Shown here piece by piece: positions 1 through 8,501 of a stretch of 64,000 bases of DNA. Within the stretch, counting starts at the first letter, position 1, and each line of letters begins with the position of its first letter. A program made the position numbers and the translations under genes. The stretch is from JBGCEZ01 sp045106735 (lineage in GTDB: Bacteria; Planctomycetota; Phycisphaerae; Phycisphaerales; SM1A02): positions 209,586 to 273,585 of the forward strand of contig JBGCEZ010000022.1 of assembly GCA_045106735.1 (NCBI GenBank), read 5' to 3'. The notes under the pieces are model-generated. The model had not been told where the DNA came from and ran no database searches. It was given only the letters and a program-made list of their open reading frames with translations.

Positions 1-1
1 A

Positions 2-1078
2 GACCTCCTGCAAGTCCGCGAAGAACAGATGCGAGCCCAGATCATCAAGTGGCTCACCTCCCGCCAGTTGAGCGGCAGCCGGGCCCTGACCCGCGATGAA
101 GACGGCTTCCTCGTGCTTCCCGATGATTGGTCAACGCGTCAGCTCGACTTCGTCGCCCTTGTCGACGCCTTGCCCGAAGCGTTCGAAGGACTCGATGGCG
201 TGACCTACCGCGCCGACGGCGGCCTGCGGCCGATCAGCGAACTCAACGGCGAAGACGACTTCCCCAACGCCCGAACGGACGCCTTCGGCACCCCGCGCAG
301 CGTGGCCGCCCTGGTGCCCGCGACCAAGGAACTCGGCGGCGACGGCAGCATCTCGCTCCAAGCGAACGTCACCGGCCCGATCTTGACCGACGCCGACGGC
401 GGCATCGTGCTGTTCCGCATCACCGAAGCCGACGGCGCCCGCGCCCCCCTCAACCTCGCCGAGGTTCGGGACGAAATCGTCACGGACCTGCAGCGCCTCG
501 CCCACTACCAGGAGTTGCTGGCCCAGCGCGATTCGATTGAGGCGACGGCCGAAACGTCCGGTCTGCTGGCCGTGTCGCTCGACCGGGACGCCGAGATCCG
601 CCGGATCTCGAACATCTCGATCATTGATGCCTCGCTGTTCATCGGCCTGCAAGGTCGGTTCGCGGCCCGCGGCCTCACGCAATTCCCGGCCATCGGCGCG
701 AATGAGGATCTGGCCGAGGCGATCGTGGACGCGGCCCTCCAACTTCCCGGCGACGACGCGAGCATCGGCACGCTTCCGTCCGACCAGCGGATCCAGGCCT
801 TTGATGCCGACGCAAGCCTCGCTCTTGTGATCACGGAGTTCGCCGGACAGACCCGCCTCGACCGCGAGCGTTTCGAGCAGGTCCTCGGAATTCCTGGCAC
901 GCTCGGCTTGCTGCTCCAAGAAGAGTTCGGCGACATCGGCACGGATCTGGAGCAGGCCTTCGGCTTCGATGTGTTGAAGGAACGCTACGACTTCAAGCCG
1001 CTGGCCCGCGAGCGGGATGAGATCGACTTGGGCCTCGGCGGCGACGACGACGGCGAGGGTGCCGACGACGAGGGTTAA
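2..1078 (+). CDS. PPIase/SurA-PpiD-like protein, C-terminal part (5' end outside window)
   Basis: The reading frame is open from the first complete codon of the window, so the true start lies upstream; an internal ATG at 29 is probably not the start. About 358 residues are visible. They look like the tail of a parvulin-type folding factor: an acidic segment with a Gly-Gly-Ile-Val-Leu-Phe-Arg-Ile-Thr strand near residues 130-145, followed by a helix beginning LAEVRDEIVTDLQ, the usual layout at the end of a PPIase domain. The C-terminus is very acidic (DDDGEGADDEG). No catalytic parvulin core can be confirmed in this fragment. A strong stem-loop follows 45 nt downstream. The family assignment is inference from sequence style; the coding call is firm. 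Confidence 0.55.
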   Translation, partial: DLLQVREEQMRAQIIKWLTSRQLSGSRALTRDEDGFLVLPDDWSTRQLDFVALVDALPEAFEGLDGVTYRADGGLRPISELNGEDDFPNARTDAFGTPRSVAALVPATKELGGDGSISLQANVTGPILTDADGGIVLFRITEADGARAPLNLAEVRDEIVTDLQRLAHYQELLAQRDSIEATAETSGLLAVSLDRDAEIRRISNISIIDASLFIGLQGRFAARGLTQFPAIGANEDLAEAIVDAALQLPGDDASIGTLPSDQRIQAFDADASLALVITEFAGQTRLDRERFEQVLGIPGTLGLLLQEEFGDIGTDLEQAFGFDVLKERYDFKPLARERDEIDLGLGGDDDGEGADDEG

Positions 1079-1378
1079 GCCGACCAGCTCTGCGGCCGGC
1101 GCTCGACCCTCGGGGCGCGCACCACGCGGCGCCATCCGCCTCCATGTGGAGCTGGATGGCGCCGCGTTTTCGTTCGCGTTGGGCTTCGGCGAGGCGAGGC
1201 GAGAGGACCCAAGGCCCCGCCCAAGGAATCGACCCGTCGAACCCGCTTCGCCCGCGGGTCCGCCTCGCTGCGTGGTCGCGCGCTTGGCGCGGTCCGCGAA
1301 GACGTTCGCGGTCCGCGCCCTCACCCTCGCCGACCAAATCCGGGGCGGCCAAGTCCTGGGCGGCCAGACAGAACTTCG
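1079..1378. other. Intergenic region without a recognisable gene
   Basis: Apart from the terminator at 1124-1170 this stretch shows only GC-rich sequence with short repeats of gaggcgag type. Open frames here have no recognisable protein features and I treat them as non-coding. Confidence 0.6.
1124..1170 (+). terminator. Strong stem-loop terminator after the PPIase-like gene
   Basis: A 14-bp perfect stem (ACGCGGCGCCATCC paired with its complement) encloses a second inner stem (CTCCA/TGGAG) and is followed by TTTT. It lies 45 nt past the stop codon. Confidence 0.8.
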
Positions 1379-1538
1379 CAGCCCATTGGAAAACCTTCTC
1401 CCGTCCTGAGCACGATCGTTCCGCCCCTCGCGTTGTCGCCGAATCTGGGCGCAATCGAGTGGATATGCCTTCGATTCGGCTCCGCGCAAGGGACGGAAGC
1501 ATCGCACTCAGAACGAGACGGGCTTCTTCAACGGGCCG
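1379..1538. mobile_element. Foldback MITE-like element, copy 1
   Basis: This 160-bp segment matches the segment at 26447-26605 over nearly its whole length. Its two ends are inverted repeats (CAGCCCATTGGAAAACC at the left, CGGCCCGTTGAAGAAGCC reading inward from the right). The similarity between halves continues inward for about 75 bp, so the element can fold into one long imperfect hairpin. It encodes no protein. The flanking tetranucleotides are TTCG and TTAG, not an exact duplication, so this copy looks older than copy 2. Its right edge touches the TAA stop of the tRNA-binding gene, and its hairpin may act as that gene's terminator. No transposase is present in the window. Confidence 0.8.
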
Positions 1539-1913
1539 TTAGGAGACCGGCGACCCGGCGGGCACTGGCTTCTCGACGCTCAACACGACGACGTCTCGTT
1601 CGGTGACTTCGCCGGACGCGTCGTCCGTCGCCTTGATGTCCGAGGCGGCCAGGATCATGCCCTCGCTGATCTCGCCGCGGATCTTCCGCGGCTCGAGGTT
1701 CGCGCAGATGATGACTTGCTGGCCGACCAACTGCTCCGGCTCGTACCAGGCCTTCACGCCGGCGCAGACCTGGCGACCCGATTCGGTGCCGTCGTCGAGC
1801 TGGACCTTGAGCAGCCGGTCCGCGTTGGGGTGCGGCTCGCAGGCGGTGATGGTGGCCACCCGGAGATCAAGCTTGATGAAGTCGTCAAAGGCGATGGTGG
1901 GCTTGTCGGCCAT
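1539..1913 (-). CDS. Stand-alone tRNA-binding OB-fold protein (MetRS C-terminal domain-like)
   Basis: The 124-residue product is a complete EMAP II/MetG C-terminal-type tRNA-binding domain. Landmarks are FIKLDLRVATI near residues 12-22, HPNADRLLKVQLD at 28-40, the central R-QVCAGV segment, and KIRGEISEGMILAA at 77-90, which is the most conserved stretch of the family. Such domains occur fused to methionyl-tRNA synthetase or as free dimeric proteins that deliver tRNA; this one is free and there is no synthetase nearby. The start is the ATG at 1913, with a GGAG about 10 nt upstream. The stop codon directly abuts the foldback element at 1379-1538. The longer open frame upstream of this ATG is low-complexity and was not used. 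Confidence 0.9.
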   Translation of the reverse strand: MADKPTIAFDDFIKLDLRVATITACEPHPNADRLLKVQLDDGTESGRQVCAGVKAWYEPEQLVGQQVIICANLEPRKIRGEISEGMILAASDIKATDDASGEVTERDVVVLSVEKPVPAGSPVS

Positions 1914-2173
1914 GGTCTGGCGGCTCCGGTCGATCGAGGGGTCAGCACGAAATGCGGCCACCCGAGTCGGGTTCGCCGCGAAGGGCGAGCATGGTAGCGA
2001 GCCGGGCGACTCGCTCGCGGTCGCGGGCCGCGAGCGGCCTAGGGCCGCACAGCCCGCGGCTTCCCCCCCACCACGCGCCCCCCGCCTCGCGCCACCGCCA
2101 CGCGCCCCCGCAACGCGCCACCGCCTCACGCCCGGCCACCGCCTCGCCATCGCACGACCCCGCCTGGCGGCCC
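1914..2173. other. GC-rich spacer with degenerate GCCACCGCC repeats
   Basis: The spacer between two minus-strand genes is very GC-rich, with imperfect repeats of gccaccgcc/gcgcccccgc type around 2070-2160. No gene is supported. Confidence 0.5.
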
Positions 2174-3823
2174 TCAGTCCGCCGCGAACGCTTCGGTCCG
2201 TTCTGCCCGAGCGTCGCCCGGCATCGCGGCCGGAAGCTTCGCCAGCGGCCCCAGGTGCGCCGCGAATCGCTCGCTCCGCTGGACGCTTCCCCGGTACAGC
2301 GGCCGGCGTACCTGGTCCACGCTGGCCGTCGTCTCGGTCCGCTTGACGGTGTGGAACTCGAGGCAGCGATCGTCCCAGGGCAAGCCGAGGAACGAGAGCA
2401 CGCGCTGCCCCTGCCCGGGCAGATCCGCGACCAGGTCCTCGTACCGCACCTCGAGCCACGGATTCGGCAGCACGCCGGCCATGTGCTCGGCCAATCGATG
2501 CTGGGCCTGCCACCACCGCACCAGATGCTCGCGGTCGCACGTGAACCCGCAACTGCCGCGAGGAAGCTGCTCCATGTAGCACGAGAGTGCCGTATCGCGC
2601 GGGGATCGCACGCAGTGGATGATTCTGGCCTCCGGCACCACGGCGGCAATCAGCTCCAGGCGGAAGAGGTTGAACAATTCCTTGTTCACCACCCGCTTCG
2701 CCGCCGGCGCCGCTCGCCGGATCCAGGCGAGCAAATCTCGCCGCAGTCCCTGGGTCGCCTCGGGCGTCAGATCGTCCAACAACTCAGGCATCGCCCGGTC
2801 TGATCCGAGCCGCTCAGCCAGCGGCGGCGACGGCACGAGATCAAGCGTTCCCGCCTCCCCGACCCCGTGCACCGCCGGGTGGGCGTGCAGGACGCGTTCG
2901 AGCAGCGTCGAGCCACAGCGCGGCATGCCGACGATGAAGACCGGACGGTCGTCGCGCGTCTCCGGCCGCGGCATGCCCGCAAATCGCTCGGGGGTCGCCC
3001 GGGCGATGAGCGCGTCCACCGAGGCGTCCAAGACGTCCGGGTCAAAGTCTGGCGGGTCGAGTCGATTGGCCGACGTCGCCGCCGCGAACGCTCCGGCGTG
3101 GTCACCGGCAGCTTCGCGCGTGCGGGCCAACGCGTGGAGGATGGTTCGGCGGTCGCGCGGCGAGCCGGCGGCATCGCGGGCTGAGTCGCGGGCCGGGCGC
3201 GAGGCCGCATGTCGGGCCGGCTCGCTGGCCGGCTCGCTGGACGGACCGCTGGACGGATCGCTGGACGGATCGTCGGCCGCATTGCTGGAGGGATCGCTGG
3301 CCACCTCACCGACAAACCTGGCCGCGATCGATTCGACCAACGTGTTCGCCTCGGCTCCGGTACGGGCACGAATGCGGGCCAGCGTCGCGGCGACTTCAAG
3401 TGGCGCCCGTTCCACTCCGCCGGGCATGGCCGGGGCCAGCGCCGCTTCGGCCTTGGCCGGCTGGCCCAGCATCTCGTGGCACGACGCGAGCCCGGCCGCC
3501 GCTCCGGGGTCGGCCGGCGCATCGCGGCGCACGCGCTCAAATTGCCGCATGGCTTTCCGCGCCTCGCCCAACCGCACCAGCGTTCGCCCGAGATGGAGCC
3601 GCGCCCCAGCGTTGCGCGGCTGGCTGGCCACCGCCAGTTCCATCCACCGCGCGGCCCCCGGTAGGTCGCCGGCCGCCGCGCAGACATCGCCCAGCAGCAT
3701 GCGGGCGGTGAAGTCGTCGCGGCGAATATCCAAGGCTTCGGCGGCCAACTGGCGGCACGCCGCGTGATCGCCGGCGGCCCAAGCGGACCGGGCGCGGGCC
3801 ACGATGTCATCGATCGAACTCAT
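2174..3823 (-). CDS. TPR-containing PAPS-dependent sulfotransferase
   Basis: The 549-residue protein has an N-terminal half made of TPR-like helices (roughly residues 10-155 and 225-275), a Pro/Ser/Asp-rich low-complexity linker near 177-220, and a C-terminal sulfotransferase domain. The 5'-phosphosulfate loop GMPRCGSTLLERVL begins near residue 299. The 3'-phosphate segment is seen as IIHCVRSPRDTALSCY, and the family motif LEVRYEDLVADLPGQ follows. Such proteins transfer sulfate from PAPS to sugar, peptide or small-molecule acceptors; the acceptor cannot be inferred. The ATG at 3823 is chosen because a TACCCT -10 box ends 7 nt before it and no Shine-Dalgarno is present, a leaderless pattern repeated elsewhere in the window. 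It has no operon partner. Confidence 0.85.
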   Translation of the reverse strand: MSSIDDIVARARSAWAAGDHAACRQLAAEALDIRRDDFTARMLLGDVCAAAGDLPGAARWMELAVASQPRNAGARLHLGRTLVRLGEARKAMRQFERVRRDAPADPGAAAGLASCHEMLGQPAKAEAALAPAMPGGVERAPLEVAATLARIRARTGAEANTLVESIAARFVGEVASDPSSNAADDPSSDPSSGPSSEPASEPARHAASRPARDSARDAAGSPRDRRTILHALARTREAAGDHAGAFAAATSANRLDPPDFDPDVLDASVDALIARATPERFAGMPRPETRDDRPVFIVGMPRCGSTLLERVLHAHPAVHGVGEAGTLDLVPSPPLAERLGSDRAMPELLDDLTPEATQGLRRDLLAWIRRAAPAAKRVVNKELFNLFRLELIAAVVPEARIIHCVRSPRDTALSCYMEQLPRGSCGFTCDREHLVRWWQAQHRLAEHMAGVLPNPWLEVRYEDLVADLPGQGQRVLSFLGLPWDDRCLEFHTVKRTETTASVDQVRRPLYRGSVQRSERFAAHLGPLAKLPAAMPGDARAERTEAFAAD

Positions 3824-4215
3824 GCCGGTCAGGGTACTGGACCACGGCGTCGTCGCCGGCACCAGCGACAGCGACAGCCACCGCCGCGCCGGCACAACGC
3901 AGGCCAGCCCCCCGGGACCGGGAGGCTGGCGTCAGGAAACTCAATTGGCGAGCCCGCCGCGTGGCGGGCAGACCGCTGGCCGCGCTCCGTTGCGACCAGC
4001 GATCAACCTGCCGTACGACCGTGGCCCCGGCGGTCCGCCCGGCCGATGACTTGCTCGACGACGGGCTCAATGACCTTCTCGACGACGGGCTCGGCGGCCG
4101 GCTCGATCACCGGTTCGAACGCTGGCTCGATCGCCGGCTCGATCGCCGGCTCGGTCGCCCGGCGTTCAACCGAGCCGGGGCCCAGACTCCAATCCACGGG
4201 GACGTCACCCGCGGG
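3824..4215. repeat. Intergenic spacer with tandem GGCTCGATCGCC-type repeat
   Basis: Between about 4045 and 4160 the sequence is an array of imperfect 12-bp units (gacgacgggctc, ggctcgatcgcc). On the minus strand the units read as a Glu-Pro-Ala-Ile repeat in a 64-codon frame (4003-4197) that starts 19 nt after the upstream gene ends. I see no evidence that this frame is a gene; it may be a decayed or satellite-derived sequence. Confidence 0.5.
3831..3836 (-). promoter_or_regulatory. -10 box TACCCT of a leaderless start (sulfotransferase)
   Basis: On the minus strand TACCCT is followed by 7 nt and then the ATG at 3823, so transcription would begin at or next to the start codon. Confidence 0.55.
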
Positions 4216-6978
4216 CTACGACCAGTTGCCGAGCACCAGCAGCAGGTCCACGATGTTCACCGTGTCGTCGTCGTTGACGTCTGCGATGCACTCGGCCGGG
4301 GGATCCGGACACATGCCGTAGTTGGCGAGCACCAGCAACGTGTCACTGAAACTCACGAACCCGTCGCCGTCGATGTCCATCGGAAGGATCTCGCAAACAT
4401 CGGGGATGCCATTGCCGTCGCCATCGGGCCAGGTGCCGTCGGCGATGTCACAACTGTCGGGCACGCCGTTCTCGTCGCAGTCCTCTTCCGTCCCGAACTG
4501 AATCTCGATGAAGTCGGCGAAGCCGTCGCCGTCGCAGTCAGGATCGCAATCGTCGGGCACGCCGTTGCCGTTGAAGTCGGTGCTCGTTCCGTCAACGATG
4601 TCACACCCGTCGGGCACGCCGTTGCCGTTGCAATCAAGATCGCACGGGTCGGGAATGCCGTTGCCGTCACAGTCTTCTTCGATGCCGTCGGCAATGTCGC
4701 AGACGTCGGGAATGCCGTTGCCGTTGCAGTCGTCGTCGCACCCGGACGTGCAATACCACGGCCCACCCGGCACGCTGCCGGCGAGGATCTGGCATTCGTC
4801 GGGCACGCCGTCTTGGTCACAGTCAGAGCTGAATCCGTCGGCAATGTCGAGACCATCGGGAATGTTGTTGTCGTTGCAATCTTCGCAGCTGTCAGGCACG
4901 CCGTTGAGGTCTTCGTCGTCCTCGGACCCACTGGCGATGTCGCACGAATCCGGAATGCCGTTGTTGTTGCAATCCGGATCGCAGTCTTCGAGGCAATAGA
5001 AGGGCCCGCCGGGAATCTGTTCGTTCGGCACGATTTCACAGTCGTCGATGCGCCCGTTGCCGTTGCAGTCGATGCTGGGATCCACCGAAATTTCGATGAA
5101 GTCGGGGAACCCGTTCTCATTGCAATCCTGGCAGAAGTCGAGGATGCCGTCGCCATTCAGGTCAGGTCCGCCGGCGTCGATATCGCATTGATCGTCGATG
5201 CCGTTGCCATCGCAATCATTGCAATCATCCGGAACACCGTCTTCATTGCAGTCGCCCGAGGCGCCGCTGGCGATGTCACATGTGTCCGGGATGCCGTTCT
5301 CATTGCAATCCGGCTCGAGCCCCAACTCGATGTCACATTCATCCAGGAGATCATTGCCGTTGCAATCCTCTCCCTCACCGTTCTTGATATCGATCGAGTC
5401 CGGAATGCCGTTGTTGTTGCAATCCTCGCACTCGTCGGGGATCCCGTTCTCATTGAGGTCGGCACTCACCGGGCCCGCAATATCACAGGAGTCGACCACC
5501 CCGTTGTCGTTGCAGTCGGCATCGCAGTCGTCGATGCAGAAGAACTCGCCCGGCTCACCGGCCGGCGAATCGAAGCGGATCTGGCACACATCGAGCACGC
5601 CGTCCTCGTCGCAGTCCAGATCAGGATCCTGATCGATCTCCAGGAAGTCGGCGATGAAGTTCTCGTTGCAGTCGTCGCAGAATTCGAACGTGGCGGTGAA
5701 GGCGTACGCGGCGCCCGCGTTGGGCCCGGCAACGTCGTCGTCATCGCCCCGGGCCCCGATGGCCACGACGTTGGCCGACACGTCCACCGCCGCCCCGAAC
5801 GTCGCGTTCGCTTCGGCGTCGCGGGCGGTCAGGCGGCTTTCGGCCGCCGACCAGAAGCCGCCGGCCTCGCGGTAGAGGTACGCCGCACCGGCGTCGAGTC
5901 CAGCCGAATCGACTTGGGCCGCACCGACGATGACGATGTCGCCCGCGGGCGCGACGCCGACGTCGCGGCCGAATTGGTCATTCGGACTGCCGTCAACCGC
6001 CTGGAGTCGGGTCTCGAAGAACCACTGGCCGTCGTTGCGGAGAATGCTCACCGTGCCGGTATTGGTGCCGGTGTTGTCATCAAGCCACGCCCCAACCGCG
6101 AGAACATCGCCCCCAAGGGCGACCGAGTGACCGAAGTTGTCCCCGGAACCCGGCGTCTCGTCGGTGAGCAAGGGACCGCGTGCCCACACGCTCCCGTTGA
6201 ACTGGAAGGTCGTGACCGAGCCAGCGTTGTTCAGCGCGTCCACATCATCCAGCGGCGAGCCACCGACGATCGACGCGCCGCCCGTGGCGTCGACGTCCAC
6301 GTCGACCGAGGAACCGAGTCGGTCCTGAGCCGATGGCGTTTCGGCCATCAAGCGTTGTGAGGGACCCCAGTTCACGCCGACTCGGCGCCAGACCAACACG
6401 GCGCCCTCGTCGGACGCGGTGCCGTCGGCCCGCGGCGCACCGGCGACCACGAGGGTGTCGTCCACGGCCACGGATTGACCGACCTGTTCGCCGCTGCTGA
6501 AGTCAACGGCCAGGAGCTTGGTTTCGAACGTCCACTCGCCGCCCAGGAAGCGGTACACGTAGACGGCCCCAGCGTTCTCTGCGCCTTGATCGTGCAAGTA
6601 CGCCCCGACGACGAGGATCGGACCGCCCGGGGCATCGGCATCGATGTCGACGGCCCAACCGAAGAGGTCGTTGGCCGACGGCGATGGCGGAACGATCTTG
6701 TCAAACTCCTCCCAGCCCAGCCCATTGTCCCGGAAGATGTAGGCCGATCCCCCCGACTCGAAGGGCGTATCGTCACGCGAAGCGCCGACCACCATCCACT
6801 CGCCGCTGACGGCGATCGAGTCGCCGAACTGGTCGCCGTCGCCAGGATCCATCGGCAAGAGTTTCTGGAGTTGGCATTGAGCGGCCGCCGGAGCGGTCCA
6901 AGCCAGGGCCGCGGCGGCCGCCACGGGGGTGACTCGGCGCAAGAGGCCGGCGAACGAGCGGACGAGGGATCGGCGCAT
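4216..6978 (-). CDS. Secreted FG-GAP repeat protein with thrombospondin-type-3-like repeats and C-terminal EF-hand pair
   Basis: The 920-residue protein starts at ATG 6978 with an Arg-rich signal peptide ending AWTAPAAAQ. About seven FG-GAP (beta-propeller) repeats follow, each with an FG-x-S-V-A motif and a VVGA strand (for example DGDQFGDSIAVSG, SGDNFGHSVALGG). The second half is roughly twenty short acidic calcium-binding repeats of the form DCN-x-NGIPD-x-CDI, as in thrombospondin type 3 repeats. It ends in a dockerin-type pair (DIDGDGFVSFSDTLLVLANYG, then DVNDDDTVNIVDLLLVLGNWS). A calcium-stabilised extracellular or cell-envelope role is likely. A 799-codon frame on the opposite strand is an artefact of the repeats. 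Confidence 0.85.
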   Translation of the reverse strand: MRRSLVRSFAGLLRRVTPVAAAAALAWTAPAAAQCQLQKLLPMDPGDGDQFGDSIAVSGEWMVVGASRDDTPFESGGSAYIFRDNGLGWEEFDKIVPPSPSANDLFGWAVDIDADAPGGPILVVGAYLHDQGAENAGAVYVYRFLGGEWTFETKLLAVDFSSGEQVGQSVAVDDTLVVAGAPRADGTASDEGAVLVWRRVGVNWGPSQRLMAETPSAQDRLGSSVDVDVDATGGASIVGGSPLDDVDALNNAGSVTTFQFNGSVWARGPLLTDETPGSGDNFGHSVALGGDVLAVGAWLDDNTGTNTGTVSILRNDGQWFFETRLQAVDGSPNDQFGRDVGVAPAGDIVIVGAAQVDSAGLDAGAAYLYREAGGFWSAAESRLTARDAEANATFGAAVDVSANVVAIGARGDDDDVAGPNAGAAYAFTATFEFCDDCNENFIADFLEIDQDPDLDCDEDGVLDVCQIRFDSPAGEPGEFFCIDDCDADCNDNGVVDSCDIAGPVSADLNENGIPDECEDCNNNGIPDSIDIKNGEGEDCNGNDLLDECDIELGLEPDCNENGIPDTCDIASGASGDCNEDGVPDDCNDCDGNGIDDQCDIDAGGPDLNGDGILDFCQDCNENGFPDFIEISVDPSIDCNGNGRIDDCEIVPNEQIPGGPFYCLEDCDPDCNNNGIPDSCDIASGSEDDEDLNGVPDSCEDCNDNNIPDGLDIADGFSSDCDQDGVPDECQILAGSVPGGPWYCTSGCDDDCNGNGIPDVCDIADGIEEDCDGNGIPDPCDLDCNGNGVPDGCDIVDGTSTDFNGNGVPDDCDPDCDGDGFADFIEIQFGTEEDCDENGVPDSCDIADGTWPDGDGNGIPDVCEILPMDIDGDGFVSFSDTLLVLANYGMCPDPPAECIADVNDDDTVNIVDLLLVLGNWS

Positions 6979-7611
6979 GCGTGGGGAACTCCGCGTTGGT
7001 GACGAAGTTCCGCATCGGCCGACCGGCCGCCGGAGGATCAATTCCCGCGGGCTCCCGTCCCGACCGCCCGGGTCCGTGGCCCGCGCTGGCCCGCGCCTCG
7101 ATGGCGCGGGGGCGCGACGAAGTGGACCGCCGATGCTCGGGCGGCCCTACACGACGGCAATGCAGCCCCGCGCGGGTCACGGACCGCAGCCGAGGGCGAC
7201 CATTGCGCCGCGTCACAAAGATGCCCACACGCCGCGGATCGTGTCCGATAAAAACCGACGTTGGATTGGGCACTGGCAGGAGCTCGGTGTGCGACCGGCG
7301 TGGGCGCACACCGTCAACCGGGCGACATGCCGGCCAGATCCGAGCAGGATCCTGATCAGCGCCGACGCCAGTGCTGGAGCCGGAGCTAGCGCCAGTGCCA
7401 GAACCGGAGCCAACGCCGGACTCCGACTCCGATTCCGATCCCGGACCCGGACCCGAACGCGATTCCGATTCCAAGCCAGATCCCGAGCCCAAGCCCGATT
7501 CCGGCCACGATCCTGACGAGACCCCCGCGTGCTCGTGGTGGCGGCGGCGGTGGCGGCGGCGGCGCTCGCGGGAATGGCGGCCGCTGCGACTTGGACGCCC
7601 CGCGGCCTGAC
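6979..7611. repeat. Intergenic region with low-complexity hexamer tract
   Basis: From about 7365 to 7520 the sequence consists of imperfect 6-bp units (ccggac, ccgatt, gagccg) that read as Ser-Asp/Glu-Pro repeats in one direction and Gly-Ser repeats in the other. The segment 7230-7270 is the least GC-rich part and includes ataaaaacc; it could hold promoter elements for the FG-GAP gene. I see no convincing gene. Confidence 0.5.
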
Positions 7612-8205
7612 TCAGTCCTCGCTGGCGGGCTGGGACACCTCGAAGAGCGCCAGGATCCGGGCAACGGCGTCGGCGAGTTCCGAGTACGTCGGCTTCTTCT
7701 CGAGGTACGCGTTGGCCCCGGCGGCCATGCAGCGGCGCACGCACTCGTCGTCAACGTCTCCCGACAACATCACGATCGGGGTCAGCTTTGTATCCGGCCG
7801 CTCGCGCAACTGCCGCAGCAGGTCCTCCCCGCTCACGCCCGGCAGGTGCTGGTCCAACAGAATCAGATCGGGGACGGAGTCGCCCGCTTCGGCCAGTCCG
7901 TCGAGCGTCGCGAGGGCGTCTTCGGCACTGTCCACGCGGTACATCGTGTCGACTTGACGTTCGCTCATGGCCAGCTCGACGATCTCCGCGTGCGCCTCGT
8001 CATCTTCAACGATGAGCACCGTCATCTGCCGGACGCCGCGCTGTGAATCGTCGAACACATCAAGTTCCTCGCGCACGACGGGAATCTCCTTTGGCGCATC
8101 AATCTCCAGCCGCACTCGCTGGTTGCCGCGAATGGACCGGACCCGAACCGTGACGTGCCGGCCGATCCGCACCATGGCGCCGACCTTGCGTTCGATGATG
8201 AGCAT
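7612..8205 (-). CDS. CsrA-response regulator (REC) fusion protein
   Basis: The 197-residue protein joins two domains in one uninterrupted frame. Residues 1-50 are CsrA/RsmA-like: MLIIERKVG at the start (R6 at the RNA-contact position) and GNQRVRLEIDAPKEIPV followed by VREEL, with R45 matching the second critical arginine (R44 in E. coli CsrA; one residue is inserted here). Residues 61-185 are a CheY-type receiver with acidic pair E67-D68-D69, phosphoacceptor D118 in LILLDQHLPG, S148 in VMLSGD, and the conserved lysine before proline (K171-P172). The start is ATG 8205 with GAGG 7 nt upstream. It lies downstream of, and on the same strand as, the histidine kinase gene at 8502-10427. CsrA normally binds GGA-containing leaders as a strand-swapped dimer; control of dimerisation or RNA binding by phosphorylation is inference. 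Confidence 0.88.
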   Translation of the reverse strand: MLIIERKVGAMVRIGRHVTVRVRSIRGNQRVRLEIDAPKEIPVVREELDVFDDSQRGVRQMTVLIVEDDEAHAEIVELAMSERQVDTMYRVDSAEDALATLDGLAEAGDSVPDLILLDQHLPGVSGEDLLRQLRERPDTKLTPIVMLSGDVDDECVRRCMAAGANAYLEKKPTYSELADAVARILALFEVSQPASED

Positions 8206-8297
8206 GCGTGCCTCGACGATGGAGAAGTGCGGAGAATGATCGGCGAGCGGCCCACGCCGCCGTGTCCCCAGGCCGAGCCGAGAACCATGCCGGGTTG

Positions 8298-8326
8298 AGA
8301 ATAGTCTGACCCGGTCGACCCGTCAT
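8298..8326 (-). promoter_or_regulatory. Sigma70-type promoter for the CsrA-REC gene
   Basis: On the minus strand ATGACG and TATTCT are separated by 17 nt, ending 92 nt before the ATG at 8205. The fusion gene can therefore be transcribed independently of the kinase gene. The leader contains one GGGGACA, a possible GGA site. Confidence 0.5.
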
Positions 8327-8501
8327 CTTCCGGGAGCGACCGCGAGCTCAAGGCCAGACGCCGGTTGTCACCTGCCGTACGTCGCTTGGCCGCCCGCATC
8401 CCCCGCTGACCGCGCGCCCACTGACCGCGCGATCACGCACCGCGAGCCCGCTCACCGTCCGCCCGCGCTCAACCGCCCCCGCCCGGCTGCCCGCGCCCGG
8501 C

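Noticed and set aside
4003..4197. A minus-strand small protein with Glu-Pro repeats
   Set aside because: It is the reading of a 12-bp satellite; there is no ribosome-binding site or folded segment.
3961..6360. A 799-codon open frame on the plus strand, with Val/Ala-rich repeats
   Set aside because: It is the antisense shadow of the repeated DCN-x-NGIPD units of the FG-GAP gene; the minus-strand frame has a signal peptide, FG-GAP repeats and an EF-hand end.
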